Source: Bacillus sp. FJAT-28004 (GTDB taxonomy: Bacteria; Bacillota; Bacilli; Paenibacillales; Paenibacillaceae). Taken from it: DNA of 64,000 nt. The stretch is from NCBI RefSeq assembly GCF_001280845.1, contig NZ_LGHP01000002.1, positions 1,047,613 through 1,111,612 on the forward strand. Direction: 5' to 3'. Below the pieces are notes generated by a model that was not told the DNA's origin, did not search any database, and saw only the letters and a program-made list of their open reading frames with translations. A program made the position numbers and the translations under genes. Below, one piece after another: positions 17,742 to 26,500 of the stretch (position 1 is its first letter; every line of letters begins with the position of its first letter).

Positions 17742-18170
17742 CTAAGCAGTATTCATCAACCAGAAAGTTAAGAAGCTGATAACGAGGCAAAGCGGGCAGT
17801 AAACATACGTATCCATCCGTGCAAAAGGCGTGTTTCGAATCGTTTTGAAAAACCCGACAGCTCGAAATTCTCCTATAGCTCTAGCCAAAAAAACAATGGC
17901 AAGCGCCCAACCTGCAAAGGACGGCAACGACGCTGGTCCGGTGACAGGGATAATGTCAGCAAACATGAAGATAAATACAGCAGCCGCCAAGAAGAGCAGA
18001 GCAACAGCTGCCGTCCCTATAGGACGGGGAATAAAAATAGGTTGACCAGTGTGGTTCTTCGTCGGGACAGCAATGGAAAATCCACGCCGTCCTCCAAAAA
18101 GCCAGTATATATGTATACCGCTGATGATGAACAACACCGTACCAATTAAAGTTGCTAGTAATATTTGCAC
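17742..18170 (-). CDS. DUF3995-family membrane protein
   Basis: Small integral membrane protein of about 142 residues from the GTG at 18170, which follows ACGGAGGG; longer readings overlap the tetR gene. Four hydrophobic segments are visible. The pattern HIYWLFGGRRGF near residue 25, the LARAIGEFRAVGFFK stretch near 100, and the FARMDTYVYCPLCL ending match what is known of the DUF3995 family. Function unknown. It starts 16 bases after the tetR stop, so the two form an operon. In Bacillus this slot after sigG holds ylmA instead. Confidence 0.75.
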   Translation of the reverse strand: MQILLATLIGTVLFIISGIHIYWLFGGRRGFSIAVPTKNHTGQPIFIPRPIGTAAVALLFLAAAVFIFMFADIIPVTGPASLPSFAGWALAIVFLARAIGEFRAVGFFKTIRNTPFARMDTYVYCPLCLVISFLTFWLMNTA

Positions 18171-18186
18171 CTCATGTCCCTCCGTT

Positions 18187-18753
18187 TCATGAATGAGTTT
18201 TTTCAATAAATGGCATGAGCAGGTCAATTTGTTGCCGGGCTTTTTCAGGATTGAGAGTACGGTGCTTATTTCGTTCATACCAGCCCAAATAATAACTATA
18301 CAAGAGCTCAGCGGTATTTCTGGCCTCATCTTCTAATAATCCACTCGCAACAAGCAGATTTCTCATGTAATCCAAACGTTGCTGCTCTATTTGATGTAAT
18401 AGCTCTGCATATGCAGACGAAGTCGTTCCTAATTTTCGGAAATGATAGACGAAATCTTTTCCTTCAACGGTGCTGAACATGACGCTTAGCAAACGTCGTA
18501 CCTTTTGCATCGGTTCCAAATTGTCATGCTGCTGAATATGAGCAATGATTGAAGTGGTTGTTTGTTCGTGCCAATAATTTACGATACGTTCTACATATAA
18601 AACGCGATTTTTGAAGTACCAATAAAAGCTGGTTTTACTGCTGCTTAGCTGCTTAGCCAGCTGTTCTACAACGAGAGCCTCGACACCTCCTTCAGCAAAT
18701 TTTTGCATACCGAGCTTGATCCAATCGAGTTCTGTTGCGACGATTTTTGGCAT
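18187..18753 (-). CDS. TetR/AcrR-family transcriptional regulator
   Basis: 188 residues from the ATG at 18753, chosen because GGAGG lies five bases upstream. The N-terminal helix-turn-helix is clear (GVEALVVEQLAKQLSSSKTSFYWYFKNRVLYVERIV). The C-terminal ligand domain has no recognisable specificity. Two copies of a 16-base palindrome upstream are likely operators, so it probably represses itself and the downstream DUF3995 gene. Confidence 0.88.
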   Translation of the reverse strand: MPKIVATELDWIKLGMQKFAEGGVEALVVEQLAKQLSSSKTSFYWYFKNRVLYVERIVNYWHEQTTTSIIAHIQQHDNLEPMQKVRRLLSVMFSTVEGKDFVYHFRKLGTTSSAYAELLHQIEQQRLDYMRNLLVASGLLEDEARNTAELLYSYYLGWYERNKHRTLNPEKARQQIDLLMPFIEKTHS

Positions 18754-18792
18754 GATATCCTCCATATGTCGATCCTCTGATATTGTTTTTAT

Positions 18793-18808
18793 TGTACGAT
18801 ACCGTACA
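18793..18808. promoter_or_regulatory. Operator candidate 1 for the TetR regulator
   Basis: TGTACGATACCGTACA, an inverted repeat with arms TGTACG/CGTACA, 40 bases upstream of the tetR start. The same pattern recurs at 18845-18860, exactly 52 bases away. Confidence 0.7.
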
Positions 18809-18844
18809 GAAATTATATCATGCAGATCAGATGGTGAAAAGTAT

Positions 18845-18860
18845 TGTACACTGACGTACA
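18845..18860. promoter_or_regulatory. Operator candidate 2 for the TetR regulator
   Basis: TGTACACTGACGTACA, the second copy of the TGTAC(N6)GTACA palindrome. It lies between tetR and ylmC and could affect both divergent transcripts. Confidence 0.65.
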
Positions 18861-18984
18861 TAAAAATACATTTTGAAATAAGCGTCTCGTTTTCTTCATA
18901 AGAAGGACATTTTGGGCGATTTCCACATATAGTTATAGGAGAGACAAACGGGTGATCACTCTACTTGAAAAGTGGTGAGCGGAA

Positions 18985-19266
18985 ATGAAAATATCTGATT
19001 TTCAGACGAAGGATGTAATAAATATTGTGGACGGAAAAAAGTTAGGCCAAATAACTGATTTGGAGCTTGATCTACGGCAGGGGCGGATCGATTCTATTGT
19101 GGTGCCGCAATTTACTAAGTTTTTGGGGATGTTTGGCGGTGGCGGTACAGAGGTCGTTATCCCATGGCGTAATATTGTTAAAATAGGGGCGGATGTTGTG
19201 CTCGTTCGAATGGATGACACTAAACAGCTTCGTTCTGAGGAAGATGATTTGCACGCTCGCTCATAA
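18985..19266 (+). CDS. ylmC: YlmC/YmxH-family PRC-barrel protein
   Basis: 93-residue protein with a PRC-barrel-like fold (VNIVDGKKLGQITDLELDL near residue 13 onward; EVVIPWRNIVKIG near 55). YlmC/YmxH proteins are conserved in spore formers, but their role is unclear. It heads the ylm cluster that leads to pgeF, ylmE, sepF, ylmG, ylmH and divIVA, as in B. subtilis after sigG. Confidence 0.85.
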   Translation: MKISDFQTKDVINIVDGKKLGQITDLELDLRQGRIDSIVVPQFTKFLGMFGGGGTEVVIPWRNIVKIGADVVLVRMDDTKQLRSEEDDLHARS

Positions 19267-19333
19267 AACGCTAAACTGTGTCTATACAAGCAAGTTGATT
19301 TGCTTTGCAAACCAGCTCTTTTGCTAACGAAGT

Positions 19334-19390
19334 AGGTTTGCTGTGCAAACCTTAGCAAATGCTTACGAAGTAGGTTTGCTGTGCAAACCT
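19334..19390 (+). repeat. Two hairpin microrepeats before pgeF, related to those before murB
   Basis: Two copies 38 bases apart: AGGTTTG/CAAACCT around CTGTG at 19334-19352 and 19372-19390, each preceded by ACGAAGT. They share lead, loop length and position (directly before the ribosome site) with the murB set at 6.7 kb but carry different, still fully paired, stems. A weaker relative, TTTGCTTTGCAAA, lies at about 19299-19311. Confidence 0.8.
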
Positions 19391-19410
19391 TTAAATAGAG
19401 GTGATATCAA

Positions 19411-20262
19411 ATGGAAGCTTTTGAACATAATCAATCAGCGAAGGGACCTTCGCTTTTTTTATTGTCCGAATGGATAACACGTTATGAGCATTTAAGCGTG
19501 GGGTTTACAGGACGACAAGGCGGTGTAAGCGAAGGCCATTGGTCATCTTTAAACATGGGCTTGCATGTTAAGGACGAAGATGATGCGGTTATTTCGAATA
19601 GACGATTAATGACCGATGCCATCGGCTGGCCTTTTGAGGCGTGGACATGTGCTGAGCAGGTGCATGGGAATCGTGTATGGCAAGTGACGAAAGCAGATAG
19701 CGGCAAGGGTAGAGAGAGTCTTGACGATGTGTTGAAGGATTGCGACGCTATTATGACAGATGTACCAGGGGTGCTGCTGACTTCTTTTTACGCAGATTGT
19801 GTCCCATTGTATTTCTATGACCCAGAGCATGATGCGGTTGCGCTCGCGCATGCCGGTTGGAAGGGAACCGTCCAGCAGATTGCTGTAGAAACGGTACGAG
19901 CAATGGAGAAAGCTTATGGAACTAATCCTGAGGCGCTTGTCGCAGCTATAGGGCCTTCCATAGGCGGCTGCTGCTACGAGGTGGATGGTCCAGTCATTAA
20001 TCAAGTACAGGCTCTATTGAATGAGCTGAGCTTGACTGGAGAAAAAGCGGAATCAATGCTTAAGCTAGCCGATGACGGCAAAGCGAACTTAGACTTGAAA
20101 GAAATAAACCGACAGATTATGATAAAAGCAGGAATTTTGCCGATATGTATCGAATTAACAGAGTGGTGCACTGGTTGCAGACGGGATTTGTTTTTTTCTC
20201 ATCGCAAAGAAGGTGGCTTAACCGGCCGAATGGCCAGTTGGATCGGCATTCGGGAGAGGTGA
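19411..20262 (+). CDS. pgeF: Peptidoglycan editing factor PgeF / YlmD (laccase-domain)
   Basis: 283 residues of the multicopper-polyphenol-oxidase-like (DUF152) fold. Members act on purine nucleosides or on misincorporated MurNAc-peptide precursors. The metal-site histidines and cysteine are visible in CAEQVHGNRVW near residue 72, SFYADCVPLYF near 128, AHAGWKGT near 149 and the C-terminal CTGCRRDLFFSHRKE. Four bases separate it from ylmE. Its ribosome site directly follows the hairpin repeats. Confidence 0.92.
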   Translation: MEAFEHNQSAKGPSLFLLSEWITRYEHLSVGFTGRQGGVSEGHWSSLNMGLHVKDEDDAVISNRRLMTDAIGWPFEAWTCAEQVHGNRVWQVTKADSGKGRESLDDVLKDCDAIMTDVPGVLLTSFYADCVPLYFYDPEHDAVALAHAGWKGTVQQIAVETVRAMEKAYGTNPEALVAAIGPSIGGCCYEVDGPVINQVQALLNELSLTGEKAESMLKLADDGKANLDLKEINRQIMIKAGILPICIELTEWCTGCRRDLFFSHRKEGGLTGRMASWIGIRER

Positions 20263-20265
20263 AAC

Positions 20266-20985
20266 ATGTCATTAACATTAGAGAATAGAATTGAATTTGT
20301 GGAAGAAAAAATTTTGAAGGCTTGCGAGCGAGCTGGCCGCAGTAGAGATGATGTACAAGTTATCGCAGTTACGAAATATGTGTCTTTAGATACTACGAAG
20401 TCTGCCCTCGAGCAAGGCTTACTTCATCTAGGAGAAAATCGTTGGCAGGACGCGCAAGCGAAATGGGAAGCGATAAGCGACAGTGTTGATCTAGTAACAG
20501 AGGATCAGCCTATCTGGCATTTTATCGGTTCATTGCAGACGAATAAGGTGAAGGACGTCATTGGGAAGTTTACATACATACACTCGTTGGACAGGCTATC
20601 TCTTGCCGAAGCCATTAATAAACGTGCTTCCCAGCTTGGTATTATAGTTCCTTGTTTTATTCAAGTAAACGTCTCTGGGGAAGACTCTAAGCAAGGCATT
20701 GAGCCAGAAGAGCTCATTCCCTTTGTAGAGCAGCTTGCAGAGCTTCAGTCGATTAAGCCAATTGGTTTGATGACGATGGCTCCTTATGAAGCGGAACCAG
20801 AACAAACGCGAACCGTCTTTAGAGCACTTCGAGAGCTGAGAGATGAATTAGGGCGGCGCTCGAAACATCCACACACCATCACCCAGTTATCAATGGGCAT
20901 GTCGAATGATTTTGAAGTTGCTATCGAAGAAGGAGCGACATGGATTCGCCTTGGTACGATATTAGTAGGGAAAGAGGAGGAATAA
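20266..20985 (+). CDS. ylmE: YggS-family PLP homeostasis protein (YlmE)
   Basis: Pyridoxal-phosphate-binding protein with alanine-racemase-like barrel, involved in vitamin B6 and amino-acid homeostasis. It is 239 residues. The PLP lysine is in VIAVTKYVS near residue 37, and the family motif GENRWQDAQAKW is near 60. The phosphate-binding region SMGMSNDFEVAIEEG is near 210. It is the third gene in the ylm operon. Confidence 0.93.
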   Translation: MSLTLENRIEFVEEKILKACERAGRSRDDVQVIAVTKYVSLDTTKSALEQGLLHLGENRWQDAQAKWEAISDSVDLVTEDQPIWHFIGSLQTNKVKDVIGKFTYIHSLDRLSLAEAINKRASQLGIIVPCFIQVNVSGEDSKQGIEPEELIPFVEQLAELQSIKPIGLMTMAPYEAEPEQTRTVFRALRELRDELGRRSKHPHTITQLSMGMSNDFEVAIEEGATWIRLGTILVGKEEE

Positions 20986-20988
20986 GGG

Positions 20989-21438
20989 ATGAGCGTCATG
21001 AACCGCTTTATGAGCTTTCTTGGCTTGCAAGATGAAGAAGAAGTAGTAGAGAGAGAGCGTGTTGTACAACAAGAAGAACAAGAAGCTGAAACTTCTCCCT
21101 TCGAGGCACGTAAAAACACGAAGAGCAACAATGTCGTCAGCATTCACTCGCAGAAAAATGTTCGTGTAGTGCTAAGTGAGCCTAGGTCTTATGATGAAGC
21201 ACAAGAAATTGCCGATCATTTGCGTTCACGCCGTGCTGTGATCGTTAATCTACAAAGAGTCCGTAACGATCTTGCCGTTCGGATTGTTGATTTTCTAAGC
21301 GGTACCGTGTACGCTTTAGGCGGAAGCATTTCTAAGCTAGGACCCAACATTTTTCTTTGCACGCCGGATTCAGTCGAAATTCAAGGTGCTATAACGGAAA
21401 TGCTGGCGGAGGAGATAGACTACAACAAAATGAGGTGA
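20989..21438 (+). CDS. sepF: Cell-division protein SepF (YlmF)
   Basis: FtsZ-binding division protein that forms rings and anchors the Z-ring. It is 149 residues: an N-terminal amphipathic helix (MSVMNRFMSFLGL), a long acidic linker, and the conserved SepF domain from about residue 50 (EPRSYDEAQEIADHLRSRRAV, then RIVDFLSGTVYALGG). Spacing from ylmE is three bases. Confidence 0.96.
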   Translation: MSVMNRFMSFLGLQDEEEVVERERVVQQEEQEAETSPFEARKNTKSNNVVSIHSQKNVRVVLSEPRSYDEAQEIADHLRSRRAVIVNLQRVRNDLAVRIVDFLSGTVYALGGSISKLGPNIFLCTPDSVEIQGAITEMLAEEIDYNKMR

Positions 21439-21448
21439 CCTTGAGTTA

Positions 21449-21715
21449 ATGGATGAAGTTTATAGTATTGTGATGCTGGTGCAAAAAATTTACACATTTA
21501 TGATTATTGGTTATGTGCTGCTTTCTTGGTTGCCTAACGCTCGTGAAAGCTTTATCGGCGTATTTCTAGGTAAGCTGGTTGAGCCATACTTAGGTATTTT
21601 CAGAAAGTTTATTCCGCCAATCGGCGGCATGCTTGATCTTTCTCCGATCCTTGCCGTATTCGCTTTGCAGTTTGTAGCGTATGGCCTGATTGCAGTAATC
21701 GGATTTTTTATTTGA
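21449..21715 (+). CDS. ylmG: YggT-family membrane protein (YlmG)
   Basis: 88 residues, two membrane segments (about 6-24 and 62-86) around a conserved loop with LLSWLPNARES and RKFIPPIGGMLDLSPI. YggT proteins are linked to division and membrane organisation. It follows sepF by ten bases. Confidence 0.92.
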   Translation: MDEVYSIVMLVQKIYTFMIIGYVLLSWLPNARESFIGVFLGKLVEPYLGIFRKFIPPIGGMLDLSPILAVFALQFVAYGLIAVIGFFI

Positions 21716-21733
21716 TTAAAGGAATGAGTTCAA

Positions 21734-22516
21734 ATGAAACAAGGAATATATGATCATTTCCATCCCGATGAGAAACCTTTCGTAGATCGGGCGGAGGAAT
21801 GGATAGAGCGGTCCGCACAGCAGCATGAGCTGAAGCGGACCGATTTTTTAGACCCAAGACAAGCACAAATATTGACTATTTTGGCAAATCGCAACCCTGA
21901 CGTTAATGTCCGTTTTGATGGCGGATATGATCAAGCTGAACGTAGACGGGCTATTATTGGCCCAGATTATCGAAGTTTAGATGATGAAAGTGCAGGTATA
22001 TCTGTTCTTGCGGTAAATGGACCGGGACAAGCCCAGATGGAACTAGATCATGGTGATTTTTTAGGGGCACTGCTTGGACTTGGTATTAAACGTGACCGAA
22101 TTGGTGACATACATGTGCATGAGCATTTTTGTCATATCATTGTTATGGATGAAATTGCTGATTACTTGAATATCCATCTGAGACAGGTTCATCGGATTAA
22201 TGTGCTGACAGACGTGTTTCCTCTATCCGAGCTGCAGACCGCTATGGTTAAGCTGGAGGAAATGAGTTTGTCAGTCGCTTCCATGCGATTGGACGGGATT
22301 GCAAGCGATGTATATCGCATAAGCAGATCCAAAATTGTTGATCCGATTCGGGCAGGAAGATGCAGGGTGAACTGGAAGTCAAAAGAAGACCCATCCGAGC
22401 AACTTCGAGCGGGTGACGTTGTGTCATTCAAAGGACTCGGCCGCTTTAAAATACTAGAGGTGGATGGCGTGACAAAAAAAGGCAGAATTCGAGTGAAGAT
22501 CGGCAAATTTATTTGA
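21734..22516 (+). CDS. ylmH: S4-domain RNA-binding protein YlmH
   Basis: 260 residues with a C-terminal S4 RNA-binding domain from about 185 (LRLDGIASDVYRISRSKIVD, then VNWKSKEDPSEQLRAGDVVS). YlmH proteins are reported to bind ribosomes and rescue peptidyl-tRNA complexes. The N-terminal part (DPRQAQILTILANR) is the YlmH-specific domain. It is the last of the ylm genes before divIVA. Confidence 0.92.
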   Translation: MKQGIYDHFHPDEKPFVDRAEEWIERSAQQHELKRTDFLDPRQAQILTILANRNPDVNVRFDGGYDQAERRRAIIGPDYRSLDDESAGISVLAVNGPGQAQMELDHGDFLGALLGLGIKRDRIGDIHVHEHFCHIIVMDEIADYLNIHLRQVHRINVLTDVFPLSELQTAMVKLEEMSLSVASMRLDGIASDVYRISRSKIVDPIRAGRCRVNWKSKEDPSEQLRAGDVVSFKGLGRFKILEVDGVTKKGRIRVKIGKFI

Positions 22517-22612
22517 ATGATTGCAGGAATCTACCTGTAGTTGTCGAATTATTCTCATCAAATAGTGTAATTTCGGTTGCGAATGTTCCAAATACCATAA
22601 GGAGGTGCGCCA

Positions 22613-23110
22613 ATGCCGTTATCGCCATTGGACATACATAACAAAGAGTTTGGTCGGAGATTACGTGGCTACGATGAGGATGAAGTTAATGAATTTCTAG
22701 ATCAGGTCATCAAAGACTATGAATCACTCATTCGTGAAAATAAAGAGATGCAAAACCAGGTATTAGGCTTGCAGGAAAGATTGAATCATTTTACGAATAT
22801 CGAAGAAACACTGAGTAAAACGATTATTGTTGCGCAGGAAGCAGCCGACGAAGTAAGAAACAACGCGAAGAAGGAAGCGCAGCTGATCATTAAGGAATCA
22901 GAGAAAAATGCAGATCGAATCATTAATGATTCGCTTGCGAAGTCTCGTAAGGTTTCTCTTGAGGTCGAGGAGCTTAAAAAACAAGCATCCGTATACCGCG
23001 CTCGTTTCCGTACACTAGTAGAAGCTCAGCTTGAACTACTTTCCGTAGATGGTTGGGATACACTAGAGCCACCAGTAAGACTAACAGAGCATGAACTGAC
23101 TCGCGGTTAG
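22613..23110 (+). CDS. divIVA: Cell-division initiation protein DivIVA
   Basis: Coiled-coil polar protein that marks negative membrane curvature and directs septum placement. It is 165 residues. The membrane-binding N terminus SPLDIHNKEFGRRLRGYDED is followed by EVNEFLDQVIKDYE and a long heptad-rich region to about residue 145. RBS is AAGGAGGTG. It has its own 96-base upstream spacer. The hairpin after the stop overlaps the ileS promoter. Confidence 0.96.
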   Translation: MPLSPLDIHNKEFGRRLRGYDEDEVNEFLDQVIKDYESLIRENKEMQNQVLGLQERLNHFTNIEETLSKTIIVAQEAADEVRNNAKKEAQLIIKESEKNADRIINDSLAKSRKVSLEVEELKKQASVYRARFRTLVEAQLELLSVDGWDTLEPPVRLTEHELTRG

Positions 23111-23120
23111 TTTTTAATAA

Positions 23121-23152
23121 ACAGGCTAAATGCCATTTGACATTTAGCCTGT
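23121..23152 (+). terminator. Perfect 12-bp hairpin after divIVA
   Basis: ACAGGCTAAATG and CATTTAGCCTGT pair perfectly around eight bases. Only TG follows as a T-tract, so termination may be weak. Its loop and right arm contain the -35 element of the next promoter. Confidence 0.6.
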
Positions 23153-23166
23153 TGTTACGCTATAAC
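23137..23166 (+). promoter_or_regulatory. Sigma-A-type promoter for the ileS leader
   Basis: TTGACA at 23137-23142 and TATAAC at 23161-23166 with an 18-base spacer. It lies about 60 bases before the start of the T-box Stem I, and the -35 lies in the divIVA hairpin. Confidence 0.65.
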
Positions 23167-23199
23167 TAATAGTAATTAATTGATGATCTAAACTTCGTT

Positions 23200-23515
23200 G
23201 ATGAGAACAAGTACGTTTTAAGTTCACTCCTCAGAGAGCCGGCGGCAGCTGAAAGCCCGGTGTGTGAGCTATTGCGGAATATCCTCTCTGAGAAGCGGCG
23301 CCGAACCTGCGTAAGCAGCAGTAAGTGCTGACGGCTGTCCCCCGTTACAGGGAACGCGAACATGATGTTCGCGACTAAGGTGCCGCATGAAGCATAGCTG
23401 AACTTAGCTGTCTGCTTTCATTAACTTGCTTGCTGGATTTCAGCAGCAGTGCGGAACAAGGGTGGTAACGCGACTAAGCCTCGTCCCTTCTCATAGGGAT
23501 GAGGCTTTATTTTTG
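23200..23515 (+). promoter_or_regulatory. Isoleucine T-box riboswitch of ileS
   Basis: Uncharged tRNA-Ile controls read-through. Stem I is closed by CTCAGAGAG (from about 23229) and CTCTCTGAG (to about 23292). The specifier codon ATC at 23281-23283 lies in the usual GAATATCC context, giving Ile. The T-box AAGGGTGGTAACGCG is at 23458-23472. The competing terminator, AAGCCTCGTCCC with AGGGATGAGGCTT plus a T-tract, spans 23476-23514. ileS starts 23 bases later. Confidence 0.95.
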
Positions 23516-23537
23516 TTGAAATTAGGAGGCTGAAGCG

Positions 23538-26500
23538 ATGCAACGCGTAGACGTTAAGGAACGTGCCCGCAGCCGTGAGCTGCGAGTGCTGGAGCAATGG
23601 AAAACAGATGAAACGTTTAAAAAATCAATAGCAAACCGGGAAGGCAAGCCGAATTTTGTGTTTTATGAAGGGCCGCCAACCGCTAATGGAGCACCACATA
23701 TCGGTCATGTACTTGGCCGCGTAATTAAAGATTTTATTTGCCGCTATAAAACGATGGCTGGGTACCGTGTTATCCGTAAAGCAGGTTGGGATACGCATGG
23801 TCTTCCGGTTGAGCTTGGAGTTGAGAAGCAGCTAGGCATCTCCGGCAAGCAAGAAATCGAAGAATATGGCGTAGAGAAGTTTATAAAAAAATGTAAAGAC
23901 AGCGTATTTGAATATGAGAAGCAGTGGCGTGAACTGACAGAAGGAATCGCTTATTGGACGGATTTAGATAATCCATATATCACGCTTAAAAACGAGTACA
24001 TCGAGAGTGTATGGCATATTTTATCGACAATTCATGGAAAAGGTCTGCTGTACCGCGGTCATCGCGTAAGTCCTTATTGCCCGGATTGTCAAACGACGCT
24101 TAGCTCACACGAGGTAGCTCAAGGTTATGAGGATGTTAAGGATCTGAGCGCGACAGCGAAGTTTAAGCTAGTGGAATCTGGTGAATTCGTTCTCGCTTGG
24201 ACAACTACACCATGGACGCTTCCAGCAAATGTGGCGTTAGCCGTAAATCCGGAGCTTGATTACATCCGCGCTTCCAAAAACGGTGAAGTCTATATCGTTG
24301 CCCAAAATCTAGCGGAGAAAGTTCTTAAAGATGACTATGAAGTTTTATCCGTATTGAAGGGTGCTGAGCTAGTTGGCCTTAGCTACGAACCGCCATTCCA
24401 ATATGTTGCTGTAGAAAAGGGACATATCGTTATTGCAGGCGATTTCGTCAGCGACACTAGCGGTACGGGTATCGTTCATATCGCTCCGGCACATGGTGAG
24501 GATGACTATAGAGTTTCGCGCGAGAACGGAATTAGCATGCTGAGTGTTGTTGATTTGGCAGGTCGCTATACGGCAGAGGTTACAGACTTTGCAGGACGTT
24601 TTGTGAAAGACGCCGAGCTTGATATTGACATCGTCAAGAATCTAAGCGAACGCGGGCTTCTCTACTCGAAGGAGCGTTATGAGCATAGCTATCCATTCTG
24701 TTGGCGCTGCAAAACGCCGCTCATCTATTATGCGATGGAAAGCTGGTTTATCAAAACAACAGCCGTTAAGGATCAACTGATCGCTAACAATAACAGCGTT
24801 GATTGGTATCCTGGTCACATTCGCGAAGGCCGCTTCGGCAAGTTTTTGGAGGATTTGGTGGATTGGAACATCAGTCGCAACCGTTATTGGGGTACGCCGC
24901 TCAATGTTTGGGTTTGTGATGTTACAGGCAAGGAGTACTCTCCAAGCAGTATTGCTGATTTGCGCGCGATGGCAATTGGCGATGTGCCAGAGGACATCGA
25001 GCTTCATAAACCATATGTAGATGACATTAAGCTGAAATCTCCTTTCGCTGAGGGTGCTGAAATGACACGTACACCTGAAGTTATCGATGTATGGTTCGAT
25101 AGCGGTTCGATGCCGTTCGCTCAGCATCACCATCCGTTTGAGAACGAGCAGCAATTCGCAGAACAGTATCCAGCAGATATTATCTGTGAAGGTATCGACC
25201 AAACTCGCGGTTGGTTCTACAGTTTGCTTGCAGTATCAACGCTCTACAACGGCAAAGCGCCATATAAAGCGGTTATCTCAACAGGCCATATTTTGGATGA
25301 GAACGGGCAGAAGATGTCCAAGTCGAAGGGGAATGTTATTGATCCTTGGGAAATCATTAATGAATATGGAACGGATGCGTTCCGCTGGGCATTGCTTGCA
25401 GACAGCGCGCCTTGGAACAGCAAACGCTTCTCACGCGGCATAGTTGGCGAGGCGAAATCGAAAGTAATCGATACGATCGTAAATACACATGCATTTTTCG
25501 CTTTGTATGCTTCGATCGATGGTTTCGACTACTCAGCCCATGAGGAGTCCAAATCAGACAACAAGCTGGACCGCTGGATCATTTCACGTCTGAACAGCTT
25601 GATCAATACAGTGAACAAGGGTCTTGAAGTAAATGACTTCCTAAATCCAGCCAAATCGATCGAGATCTTCGTTGACGAGCTGAGCAACTGGTACATCCGC
25701 CGTTCACGCGATCGGTTCTGGGGAAGCGGGCTTACAGATGATAAATTAGCCGCTTATCAAACGCTTCGCAGTGTATTGCTTACACTCTCGCGTCTAATCG
25801 CACCCTATGCGCCTTTGCTTGCGGAGGATGTATACGGAAACTTAGGCGGAGTAGGAAGCGTGCATTTGGCTGACTATCCGAACGCGGATGAGGCGCTCAT
25901 TGACGAGACTTTGGAGCGTGATATGGAAAGCGCGAAACAAATCGTTGAGCTTGCACGCAACGTTCGTAACGAAACAGGAATTAAGACGCGTCAGCCTTTA
26001 TCGGAGCTAATCGTATCGCTAGATCGTGATTTCAACGTGGCAGATTACGAGGATATCGTGAAGGATGAAATAAATGTAAAAGCTATTACAGTCCAAAATT
26101 CAGACAGTGGTTTTGTTGATTTCACCCTCAAGCTAAATCTTAAAGTTGCCGGTAAAAAATACGGTAAAAACGTAGGTCCGATTCAAGCACAGTTGAAGGG
26201 GCTAACGGCTGAACAAACCCGCAGCATCGTAAATGGTGGCAGCTTCGACTTCACAAGTGCAGAAGGCGAGCAGCTATCGATCACTGTTGATGAGCTATTG
26301 GTTGAGAAACAAGCGAAGTCAGGCTTTGCATCTGCATCTGGCAACGGTGTTACTGTAGCGTTGAATACGGATATTACGGCTGAGCTAGAGCAAGAGGGCT
26401 GGGTTCGTGAAGTGATTCGTGCCGTTCAAGATACGCGCAAAAAGCTGGATCTGCCAATTGAGAAACGAATTGATCTTGTACTAGATGTCGACGCAGAGCT

